NCBI GenBank assembly: GCA_016718655.1
Contig: JADKCV010000016.1
Coordinates: 36,278-100,277, forward strand
Source: Flavobacteriales bacterium
Lineage (GTDB): Bacteria; Bacteroidota; Bacteroidia; Flavobacteriales_F; PHOS-HE28
Reading direction: 5' to 3'
Length of the DNA: 64,000 nt
Shown: positions 1 through 7,897 of the stretch, piece after piece
How positions within the stretch are numbered: position 1 is the stretch's first letter
Layout of the letters: the number at the start of each line of letters is the position of its first letter
The notes under the pieces: model-generated
The model's input: the letters and a program-made list of their open reading frames with translations, nothing else
What the model was told of the DNA's origin: nothing
Databases searched by the model: none
Made by a program: the position numbers and the translations under genes

Positions 1-863
1 GGGATGGAGAAGAAGGCGATGTGGCTGAAGGCACCCAAGGCCACGAAGCTGAGCACCAGCACCAGTTCGAAGATGGATGCGTTGATGTGGTTCTGGAACA
101 GGATATCGCGAAGCATCTCCTGGTCATAGTGGTCGCTTCTTCGGGCCAAGAGCAGCCGAAGCCGAGGGGTCAGGTAGGTCTCTACGCGCCATTTCTCGGA
201 GCGTTGTTGACGTTTGAGCCAACGGGAGGCTTTTCGCTTCTCAGGCCGACGTGCTGGTGGGGCATCGTGCGTAGGGGCGATGATGTCGACCAAAGGTTCC
301 TGTGGACGATAATCCTCGGGTTCACTGCCCAGGAGTTTGATGATATCCGTGTTGGTACGCGTGAAATACAGCAGGGCGATGGAGAGGAACGTTGCCACCC
401 CGAACAGGAAGCCGAAGAGGTGGATGGCAATGTCCAAGGGAGCGACAAGCTCCTGTATCGCTTGGAAGCGTGCGGAGCAAATGAGGAAGGTGAGGATGAA
501 CAGGCCCGGTATCACCGCGTTGTTCACGTTGAACTTCAGGAATGGCCGGGAGATGGTGGCGATGAACGGGAAGCGGTAACCGTGCATCGTGTACGTATAC
601 AGGTTGAACGCCGTGATGAACCCTCCCAGAGCGAAGCCGGTGATGGCATAGGAGATGAAGCCGACCGAACCATAGTATTCGGGATAGAGGAAGAGGTTGG
701 GTACCCCGTACTTCACACCCATGGAATTGGTGATGAACCCGAAGAGCACCAACCAGACCAGCAACAACAAGTGGTTCTTCTTGAAGTGCAACAGGAGCAG
801 TTGCAACGGGAAGAAGTAGAGGATCCTACGACTCCACTGCTGATATGTGCTCCTGGCGGTCAT
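1..863 (-). CDS. Polytopic membrane protein, 3' end outside the window
   Basis: The frame is open from an ATG at 863 to the left edge (about 287 codons) with no stop, so the C-terminus is missing. Hydrophobic segments are visible at about residues 31-47, 67-90, 116-132, 145-168 and 262-287. A basic, proline-containing linker (about 185-245) separates the fourth and fifth. A conserved-looking stretch, RFPFIATISRPFLKF, lies in the loop after the second segment. The overall pattern resembles N-terminal membrane regions of some Bacteroidota proteins that carry a C-terminal patatin-like domain, but this is recollection and the decisive part lies outside the window. It is transcribed leftward, 106 bases downstream of ftcD. 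Function unknown. Confidence 0.75.
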   Translation of the reverse strand, partial: MTARSTYQQWSRRILYFFPLQLLLLHFKKNHLLLLVWLVLFGFITNSMGVKYGVPNLFLYPEYYGSVGFISYAITGFALGGFITAFNLYTYTMHGYRFPFIATISRPFLKFNVNNAVIPGLFILTFLICSARFQAIQELVAPLDIAIHLFGFLFGVATFLSIALLYFTRTNTDIIKLLGSEPEDYRPQEPLVDIIAPTHDAPPARRPEKRKASRWLKRQQRSEKWRVETYLTPRLRLLLARRSDHYDQEMLRDILFQNHINASIFELVLVLSFVALGAFSHIAFFSI

Positions 864-969
864 GGTCGCGCCACGTGGCGCTTCACGTCAAGTATACGTC
901 CATGCGGCCCGGTATGTTGTGACCTCGGGCAGGAACGACCGTTGCAGGAAGCGGAATAGCGGGACCTGC

Positions 970-2631
970 TCACACCTTGGCGAGCGTCAAGGCCATCACT
1001 TCGGCCTCCAACGCATCGGCTTGGACCTTGAGGTGCTCTGCCTGCTTTAGCACATCCTGCTTGAATTCCTCATCGTCCAGGCCGGCACAGTTGATCCGGA
1101 CGTTGAGGTATGCTCCCAGGGCACCGGTCCGAGCACACAGTGCTCCAACACCGGCATCGCTCACACTTGCTGGCAGGCCTTCCTGCGCCATGGCCTTCAT
1201 CAGGGCCATGCTCTCCACGCAAACCTGCATGGTGCGGAGCGGGGTGAGTATGGCACCCTTCGTGGCTTCGAGCATGGCGGTCCTACGGGCGACCTTCTCG
1301 GCATCGCTGCCCTTGGGCAGGCCCATGGCGGTCATGATGCGATCGAAGGCACGGGTGTCCTCGTCCACCAGCAAGAGCAAGTCGTTCCGGTACTTCTCGC
1401 CGATCACGGCCCAGGAACTGTATCGTTCCCATCGGTCATCCCAGCCGCGCTTGTGTGCGCTCAGGTTGGCCACCATCGTTCCGAGCGCCACACCCAGTGC
1501 ACCCACATAGGCGGCCACCGATCCGCCACCGGGGGCAGGGCTTTCGCTGGCGGTCTCTTCGCTGAAGCGTTTCAGGTCCATGCGCACGAGCCGCTCGTTT
1601 CCGGGTTCCTCCAGCATGTACTCGATCACCTTCTTCTGCGGGTCGAAAGGGCCCAGGTCATCGAGCCCGAGCGACTTCACCGCGATCTTGATCTTCTCCC
1701 GTTCGGGAATGCCCAAGCTTCGCTCTTGGCGTGCCAGGTAGAAGTCGGCCGCGTCCAACAAGGACTGTTTCGGGATCAGTCCCACCAGTTCGCTTCCGGT
1801 GACCCGGATGCCACGCTCGGCCGCGCTCTTGCAGGCCTCATCGAAGGCGATGTGGACGGGGGTAACGGTGATATCGGTCAGGTTGAGCGAAAGCTGGGCG
1901 ATCCCGTACTCCTCGATGAACCAACCGATGCCCTTCACGCTTTTCAGTTTGCCGGGTACCTGTACCTCGCTACCATCGTCCTGCTTCACCTTGCGACCTG
2001 CCTCACGGATATCGAAGGCGATGGCGTTGGCGCGGCGGGTGCTGGTGGTGTTCAGGTTGACGTTGTAGGCCACCAGGAAGTTCCGGGCGCCGATGGCGAT
2101 GGCACCACTGCGGGCCACACTGTCCGTGAACGCGGCTGGCCCGAAGTCGGGTTTCCAGGCCGGGTCGCTCAGTTTCTTCGGAAGGCCCTCGTATTCGCCG
2201 CTGCGGTTGTTGGCGAGGTTACGGCGCTTCTCCTCCGTAGCCGCCGCTTCGTAGCAGTACACGGGGATGCCCAGTTCACCACCTACGCGGGCAGCGAGCT
2301 TTCGGGCATGCTCGGCGGTCTCCTCCATGCTGATGCCGCTGATGGGCACCAAGGGGCACACGTCGGTGGCTCCGAACCGGGGATGCTCGCCCTTGTGGCT
2401 GCGCATGTCGATCAGCTCCTGCGCCTTCTTGATCAAGCGGAATGCCGCCTCGCAGACGGGACCGGGTTCACCCACGAAGGTGATCACCGTACGGTTGGTG
2501 GCCTTTCCGGGATCGACATCCAGCAAGCGCACACCCTCAACGGTCTCCACCACGGCGGCGATGGCATCGATCTTGGCACGGTCGCGGCCCTCGCTGATGT
2601 TGGGCACACATTCGATCAGTTGGCGTTGCAT
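970..2631 (-). CDS. ftcD: Glutamate formimidoyltransferase / formimidotetrahydrofolate cyclodeaminase (fused)
   Basis: This enzyme moves the formimino group of formiminoglutamate (histidine breakdown) to tetrahydrofolate, then deaminates it to methenyl-THF. The N-terminal transferase domain (about residues 1-320) opens with ECVPNISEGRD and carries HPRFGATDVCPLVP, whose His83 corresponds to the catalytic histidine of mammalian FTCD. The C-terminal cyclodeaminase domain (about 340-553) has SPAPGGGSVAA and the DEDTRAFDRIM helix. The total of 553 residues matches the fused animal enzyme rather than separate bacterial proteins. The ATG at 2631 is preferred over an in-frame TTG at 2658 because family members begin just before ECVPNIS. 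hutI lies upstream on the same strand, supporting a histidine-catabolic role. Confidence 0.93.
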   Translation of the reverse strand: MQRQLIECVPNISEGRDRAKIDAIAAVVETVEGVRLLDVDPGKATNRTVITFVGEPGPVCEAAFRLIKKAQELIDMRSHKGEHPRFGATDVCPLVPISGISMEETAEHARKLAARVGGELGIPVYCYEAAATEEKRRNLANNRSGEYEGLPKKLSDPAWKPDFGPAAFTDSVARSGAIAIGARNFLVAYNVNLNTTSTRRANAIAFDIREAGRKVKQDDGSEVQVPGKLKSVKGIGWFIEEYGIAQLSLNLTDITVTPVHIAFDEACKSAAERGIRVTGSELVGLIPKQSLLDAADFYLARQERSLGIPEREKIKIAVKSLGLDDLGPFDPQKKVIEYMLEEPGNERLVRMDLKRFSEETASESPAPGGGSVAAYVGALGVALGTMVANLSAHKRGWDDRWERYSSWAVIGEKYRNDLLLLVDEDTRAFDRIMTAMGLPKGSDAEKVARRTAMLEATKGAILTPLRTMQVCVESMALMKAMAQEGLPASVSDAGVGALCARTGALGAYLNVRINCAGLDDEEFKQDVLKQAEHLKVQADALEAEVMALTLAKV

Positions 2632-2731
2632 GGGCGATTCAATGGATGAGGGCCGCAAAGCTAGGGAGCGGGATGCTCCCTCTTCCGCTTGGCCGCATTA
2701 CTGGAAGGAGGTGGACGATAGGAAGGCAGTA

Positions 2732-3517
2732 TCATCCCAGCACCACGGTCGCCATGTTGTTCATCACGTGCAGCAGCACCGGCACCCAGAGCGATCCACT
2801 CCGAACACGGGCATACCCGAGCACCACGCCCATGGGAAGGATCAGCAGCATCACCGTCCAACTGTACTGAAGGTGCATCAGGGTGAACACGCCTGCGGTC
2901 AGGGCGATCGCCGTATGTGCATCCGTGATGTGCCGGATGGTGCCCAATAACAAGCCACGCAACAGGAACTCCTCGAACAACGGGGCCATGATACCCACGC
3001 CCAGGATCAGCATGAACCGGTCGGTGTTGGAGGCGAGCACCTTCTCCATGAAGTCGGTCTGGAAGGAGGGGCTCAAGCGCATCAGCAATTCCAGTACAGC
3101 GGCCAAGCCCAGGAAGACAGCGGTCCAGAGCACGAATTGTTTCAGGGAAGCCATCCGCAGTCCCAGGAATTCCACCAACTGACTGCGCTTCCAAAGGAAC
3201 GTTGTGACGAGTATGAGCAGCACTCCGATGATCCCGCTCCAAAGGGCGGTTCCCGCGATCAGATCACCATGGAAGAGATACTTGTCCATGGCCGAACGGA
3301 ACACCGGATCCTGCAAGAGGCCAAGACTGAATCCCTGCTGTGCATATGCGGGCTCCATCCCTGCCACGCCCACCATCAACACTACGAACTGCGCCAACAT
3401 GAACACCAACAGGATCACGGAGAACAAGGCCACGCCCATGGCGAATTCCAAGGCTGGCGGTCGTTCCGGGGTCGGGGCACCCTCCGTGGTGTTCTCAGGA
3501 GCGTACGGTTGTTCCAT
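2732..3517 (-). CDS. CPBP family intramembrane glutamic/metallo-type protease
   Basis: A 261-residue membrane protein with about eight hydrophobic segments. It carries the three CPBP (Abi/Rce1-type) motifs: EExxxR at residues 182-187 (EEFLLR), a histidine in FTLMH at 215, and HxxxN at 250-254 (HVMNN). Family members are membrane proteases related to eukaryotic Rce1 CAAX proteases; bacterial substrates are mostly unknown. Its start at 3517 overlaps the end of hutI by 23 bases, so the two are probably co-transcribed. The substrate cannot be read from the sequence. Confidence 0.9.
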   Translation of the reverse strand: MEQPYAPENTTEGAPTPERPPALEFAMGVALFSVILLVFMLAQFVVLMVGVAGMEPAYAQQGFSLGLLQDPVFRSAMDKYLFHGDLIAGTALWSGIIGVLLILVTTFLWKRSQLVEFLGLRMASLKQFVLWTAVFLGLAAVLELLMRLSPSFQTDFMEKVLASNTDRFMLILGVGIMAPLFEEFLLRGLLLGTIRHITDAHTAIALTAGVFTLMHLQYSWTVMLLILPMGVVLGYARVRSGSLWVPVLLHVMNNMATVVLG

Positions 3518-4748
3518 CGATGATCACGGTCTGGATGTGGTCGTTGCCGAAAGCATAGGGCAGGTAGGCCAGCGAAGGTACTGGTCGGGTGATGATGAGG
3601 CTGGCCCGCTTGCCCACCGAGATACTACCCAATTCGTTCTGTACGCCCATGGCTGCCGCACTGTTCAAGGTCATCGCAGTGATCGCTTCCTCCGGCAACA
3701 TGCGCAATTGGATGCACGCCAGCGAAAGCACCAGGTTCATGTTGCCGCTAGGAGTACTGCCGGGGTTGTGGTCGGTGGCCAACGCCACGGGAAGGTCGCG
3801 GTCCATCAATTGCCGGGCCGGTCCATAGGGTATCCGAAGGAAGAAGGAACAGGATGGCAGCAAGGTGGGAATGGTGCTGCTCCCCGCCAAGGCATCCAGA
3901 TCGGCCTCCTCCATCACTTCCAGGTGATCCACACTGAGGGCACCATGCTTCACGGCCGACTGGATCCCTCCGATGCTGGTGAACTGGTTCACGTGCACCT
4001 TTCCCGGCAGACCATGGAGCGCGCCGGCCTCCAGCACCCGTTCCATCTCCGCCACGGTGAAGTAGTTGGTTTCGCAGAACACGTCCACGAAGTCGGCGAG
4101 GCCTTCCGCCGCCACTTGTGGGATGAGCGTGTCGCAGATCAGGTCGATGTAGCTGCCGCGGTCCTCCTTGTACTCAGGTGGCAAGGCGTGTGCGGCCAGC
4201 AGGGTGGTCCTGATCTGCAGAGGAAGGGAGGCCTTCAGTCGCTGGGCGACGCGCAACATCTTCAGCTCGCTGTCCAGTGAAAGGCCGTAGCCGCTCTTGA
4301 TCTCCACGGCCACGGTGCCTTGGTGCATCATCTCCTCCAGCCTCTTCCTGGACCCTTGGTACAGTTCCTCCTCATCCATGGCGCGCAGCTTTCGCGCGCT
4401 GTTGAGGATACCACCACCCTTGTCGGCGATCTCCTGGTAGCTCAGTCCCTTGATCTTGTCCACGAACTCCTCCTCCCGCGGTGCCGCGAACACGGTGTGC
4501 GTGTGCGGATCGCACCAGCCGGGCAGTACATAGCATCCGCTCGCATCGATGATCGTCACGCCCTTCGGGTCGATCGTAGCCGGCAATTCGCTCATGCTGC
4601 CCAAGGCCGCGATACGCCCATCCTCGATCAGCAGCCAGGCATCCGCGATGAGGGGAAGGTCGGCCATGGCCCTGCCGGCGATCCGTTCCACCCCTGCGGG
4701 ATGTGTGCCTACGAGGGCCTTGGCATGGGTGATGAGCATCCGGCGCAT
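3495..4748 (-). CDS. hutI: Imidazolonepropionase
   Basis: HutI hydrolyses 4-imidazolone-5-propanoate to N-formiminoglutamate, the substrate of the ftcD product nearby. The amidohydrolase signature is complete: metal-binding HTH at residues 82-84 (PHTHTVFAAP), EIKSGYGL, HVNQF, DHLE and ATDHNPGS. The product is 417 residues, normal for the family. I chose the ATG at 4748 (MRRMLITHAK) because family members begin right at the first beta strand. An upstream in-frame ATG at 4796 would add 16 residues and would overlap the stop of the upstream hydrolase as TGATG, so coupling from that start is possible. The gene overlaps the CPBP protease downstream. Confidence 0.94.
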   Translation of the reverse strand: MRRMLITHAKALVGTHPAGVERIAGRAMADLPLIADAWLLIEDGRIAALGSMSELPATIDPKGVTIIDASGCYVLPGWCDPHTHTVFAAPREEEFVDKIKGLSYQEIADKGGGILNSARKLRAMDEEELYQGSRKRLEEMMHQGTVAVEIKSGYGLSLDSELKMLRVAQRLKASLPLQIRTTLLAAHALPPEYKEDRGSYIDLICDTLIPQVAAEGLADFVDVFCETNYFTVAEMERVLEAGALHGLPGKVHVNQFTSIGGIQSAVKHGALSVDHLEVMEEADLDALAGSSTIPTLLPSCSFFLRIPYGPARQLMDRDLPVALATDHNPGSTPSGNMNLVLSLACIQLRMLPEEAITAMTLNSAAAMGVQNELGSISVGKRASLIITRPVPSLAYLPYAFGNDHIQTVIIDGTTVRS

Positions 4749-4795
4749 GGGGTGCAAAGGAACAGCGAAGCGTTGCAACCCGGTACCATCGGCCA

Positions 4796-6433
4796 TCACC
4801 ACTTCACCACACGCTGCATCCTGGTTCCCGCGTCGGTGGAAACGTGGACCACATAGGTGCCGTTCGGCAACCCGGAGAGGTCCACGGTCCGGCTCTGGTC
4901 GCGGCGCTGCAGCACCACCTGTCCCAGCAGGTCGATGACCTCCACCTTGAGGATCCCGGCATCCGGGATATCGAAGGTGATCGGACCGGTGGTGGGGTTG
5001 GGCAGGACGGTCATGGAGGGGCCATCCGCCACCGGTGCAACTTCCGTACTGATGTCGCCGAAGGTGAGGTTGAGCACGGGCGCGAAGTCGGGGTCCGCAG
5101 CGCCACTGAAGCTCACGATGCCTTCGGGAAAGCCGGGCGCGCTGAGCATGAACTGGGTGGTGTTCAACGGTGTGATGTGGACCAACAGTTCAGCAGGCAG
5201 GTCCACCCTGATCCAATGTCCGTTCGCGCTGGTGGAGCCGAAGCGGCATGCTTCCGCGCTGGCATCGGGTTGGGCATAAAAGTCCACCGCTTCCACGCTG
5301 GCGTTGCCCCCGAAGGCCCCGCTTTTCACCTTCACCTGCAGGGAGCCGTTCACGGGGTTGACGCCCTCCAGACCTTCCCGGCGCAGGAAGATGCTGGCCG
5401 CTTCCACCACACTTTCCGTCATGGTCGTGGTATTGAAGGTGAGCAACGTGGCGAACTGCTCGGTCCCCTGGCCGCCCAATTGCAGCGAGCTGTTCACCGT
5501 GCCTGTGCTCGATACGGTACCATCCTCGCTGCCTGAGGATAGAAGGTACTGGTCGTCCATCAGGAACTTATGGTAGAACTTCCGGGTATGCAGATCCACC
5601 ATGTCGCGATACCCTGCGGGGGAAAGGTGGAAGCAATCCCGGGTCAACCCATAGTTGCGCATGGAACTCATGGGGGAGGGATAGTCCAGAAAGCCCTGCG
5701 GCAGCGGAGCGGTCAGTGGCGGATAACTTCCACCGGGAGCGACGCCGAGCGAGTTGCTTTGCCCGAAGGTGTGCTGCATCAGGCCCGGGGAGTTGACGAA
5801 GCTGACGCGCGGCATCGTATCCGTGTAAGCCTCGATGGTCGCCGAGAACTCGTTCAGGATGGTGTTGAGCTGCTCGAAGGTGGGGAAGCCCATACCTTCC
5901 CAAGTACCGTAGAAGGGGTGGATGGTTTGGAGCGGAGCGATGTCCTCGATCACCTCCTCGAAATTGGGATACATGTAGCCGCTCCAGTGCACGTGAATGT
6001 CCGGACGGACATCGAGGATGAATTCGATCACACTGCGCAGGCGCAGGAATACGGCCTGTTCCAAGGAATCGGTCTGCGCTTCCGTGAAGTTCACGTTCCA
6101 GTCTCCCAGCACGTCATTCCCACCAATGCTCAGGTGCACCACCTTGATGTCCGCGTCGTTCAGCAACTGATCCGCGATCTCGGCCTGCTTCTCGGCGCCC
6201 AGGAAGTCGTCGGTCTCGGCACCGTTCTCGGCCAGCGTAAGGTTGGTGTAGTACCGTGAGTCCGAATGCCCCCACTTTTCCAGCACCTCGTTGATCGTCT
6301 GGTCCACTCCCATGAAGAAGGCCCAGCTGTCGCCAACCAGGAGCACTTTGTTGCGCGTCTGTTCGTTGCATTGGCCCACACCTTCCGTGTGGAGTGCGAG
6401 TAGGAAGCACGAGAGGAGTAGTGATCTGTTCAT
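4796..6433 (-). CDS. Secreted SGNH/GDSL-type hydrolase with T9SS type A sorting domain
   Basis: A 545-residue secreted protein. A signal peptide (about 1-20) leads into an SGNH fold: block I LLVGDSWAF with Ser36, block III SIGGNDVLG with Asn106, and DCFHLSPAGY with Asp266 and His269 as the rest of the triad. A beta-rich domain follows (about 290-460), then a C-terminal sorting domain beginning VLPNPTTGPITF and ending VVKW, typical of T9SS type A cargo. SGNH enzymes hydrolyse esters or acetyl groups; the substrate is unknown. The start at 6433 was chosen for the signal peptide; the longer open frame upstream is not protein-like. Its stop touches the possible upstream hutI start. Confidence 0.88.
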   Translation of the reverse strand: MNRSLLLSCFLLALHTEGVGQCNEQTRNKVLLVGDSWAFFMGVDQTINEVLEKWGHSDSRYYTNLTLAENGAETDDFLGAEKQAEIADQLLNDADIKVVHLSIGGNDVLGDWNVNFTEAQTDSLEQAVFLRLRSVIEFILDVRPDIHVHWSGYMYPNFEEVIEDIAPLQTIHPFYGTWEGMGFPTFEQLNTILNEFSATIEAYTDTMPRVSFVNSPGLMQHTFGQSNSLGVAPGGSYPPLTAPLPQGFLDYPSPMSSMRNYGLTRDCFHLSPAGYRDMVDLHTRKFYHKFLMDDQYLLSSGSEDGTVSSTGTVNSSLQLGGQGTEQFATLLTFNTTTMTESVVEAASIFLRREGLEGVNPVNGSLQVKVKSGAFGGNASVEAVDFYAQPDASAEACRFGSTSANGHWIRVDLPAELLVHITPLNTTQFMLSAPGFPEGIVSFSGAADPDFAPVLNLTFGDISTEVAPVADGPSMTVLPNPTTGPITFDIPDAGILKVEVIDLLGQVVLQRRDQSRTVDLSGLPNGTYVVHVSTDAGTRMQRVVKW

Positions 6434-6520
6434 GGGAGATTGGCGATGATCATTCGAAAATAGGCGGATCCCGCCACCACGCAAGCCCTTGATGGATCTT
6501 CTTCTCGCCGAGTGGCCTGC

Positions 6521-6528
6521 TATCTTCG
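6521..6528 (+). promoter_or_regulatory. Candidate -7 promoter box of aroC (TATCTTCG)
   Basis: TATCTTCG resembles the Bacteroidota -7 element TAnnTTTG and ends only 5 bases before the aroC ATG. No convincing -33 TTTG is present. If used, the transcript would be essentially leaderless. Confidence 0.35.
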
Positions 6529-6533
6529 CCGCC

Positions 6534-7718
6534 ATGCCCGGTAACAGTTTCGGACACCTCTTCCGCCTCACGACCTTCGGCGAAAGCCATGGAGCGGCCA
6601 TCGGTGGCGTGATCGATGGATGTCCGGCAGGACTGATGCTGGACTTGGCCGCCATCCAGCAGGAACTGGACCGGCGCAGACCGGGCAGCACCCCACTGGG
6701 CACCACGCGGAGTGAAGGCGATGTGGTGGAACTCCTGAGCGGGATCCTGGCCACGGATGATCTTCGTAGTGAAGACACCGGTGAGATGGTCCCCACTGCC
6801 ATTCATCGGACCTTGGGTACGCCCATCGGCTTCATGATCCGGAACACCGATGCGAAGAGCACGGATTACGATCACTTGAAGGACGTCTACCGCCCAGGCC
6901 ATGCCGACCTCAGTTGGGAGGAGAAGTACGGCATCCGCGATCATCGGGGTGGTGGCCGCAGCAGTGCGCGAGAGACGGCTTGTCGTGTGGTGGCCGGCGC
7001 AGTGGCCCGTCAGCTGTTGGCGAAGCAGGGGATCACGGTGTCCGCATACGTGTCCCAAGTAGGATCGGAATCCGTTCAGCGCCCCTATCAGGAGTTGGAA
7101 CTGACCGGCACATGGTCCAGTGACGTGCGTTGCCCAGATGCGGGAACGGCGGCCCGGATGATCGCGCTCATCGAACAGGTGCGCAGCGAAGGCGATTCCA
7201 TCGGAGGCGTGGTCTCCTGTGTGGCGAAAGGTGTGCCACCCGGTCTAGGCGAACCGGTGTTCGATCGTTTGGAGGCGGACCTGGCCAAGGCCATGCTTTC
7301 CATCAATGCCACCAAAGGCTTCCAGGTCGGTAGTGGTTTCGCTACAGCGCACATGCGCGGTTCGGAGCACAACGATGCCCTGGTCAGGGGTTGGCGGAAG
7401 GAACATACCCCCTTCGTTCCCGAGGGGATGTCCATGGAGAAAGGTGCCATCCGCAGTGCGACCAACCACAGCGGGGGTACACAAGGAGGGATCAGCAGCG
7501 GCGAGGACATCCGCTTCGATGTGGCGTTCAAGCCCCCGGCCACCATCGCCAAAGCCCAACGGACCGTCAATACCCGATGGGAAGAGGTCACCTTGGAAGC
7601 CAAAGGCAGGCATGATCCCTGCGTCGTTCCCCGCGCCGTCCCCATTGTGGAGGCCATGACCTGTCTGGTCCTGGCCGATCACGTGCTGCGGCATCGGTCC
7701 TCGCGCATCGCGCCTTGA
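6534..7718 (+). CDS. aroC: Chorismate synthase
   Basis: Chorismate synthase converts 5-enolpyruvylshikimate-3-phosphate to chorismate with reduced FMN, the last common step of aromatic amino-acid synthesis. The protein begins MPGNSFGHLFRLTTFGESHG, the canonical N-terminus, so the ATG at 6534 is chosen over the ATG at 6489. Both family signatures are visible: GESHGAAIGGVIDGCPAG near residue 16 and HRGGGRSSARETA near 135-147. The total of 394 residues is slightly long for the family through its C-terminus. It stands alone, with no other shikimate gene in the window, and is divergent from the SGNH hydrolase. Confidence 0.97.
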   Translation: MPGNSFGHLFRLTTFGESHGAAIGGVIDGCPAGLMLDLAAIQQELDRRRPGSTPLGTTRSEGDVVELLSGILATDDLRSEDTGEMVPTAIHRTLGTPIGFMIRNTDAKSTDYDHLKDVYRPGHADLSWEEKYGIRDHRGGGRSSARETACRVVAGAVARQLLAKQGITVSAYVSQVGSESVQRPYQELELTGTWSSDVRCPDAGTAARMIALIEQVRSEGDSIGGVVSCVAKGVPPGLGEPVFDRLEADLAKAMLSINATKGFQVGSGFATAHMRGSEHNDALVRGWRKEHTPFVPEGMSMEKGAIRSATNHSGGTQGGISSGEDIRFDVAFKPPATIAKAQRTVNTRWEEVTLEAKGRHDPCVVPRAVPIVEAMTCLVLADHVLRHRSSRIAP

Positions 7719-7897
7719 ACCACCGGGGTTCATCACCGATCCATTGTGGAAGATCCGTCGAGCCGGGGAGGGCCATGCCCCTTGGTGGAACGATCTTTGC
7801 ACTTGGAACGGTCCGCACTGCTCACCGAACACGATCGGATGGATGTTCGCGGACCCTGACTCCGAACTCGTTCACCGACCCTTACCACCCGAATCCC

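Noticed and set aside
1..959. Plus-strand frame of 312 codons at the left edge
   Set aside because: Charged, Gln/Glu-rich shadow; the minus strand encodes a well-formed membrane protein open to the window edge.
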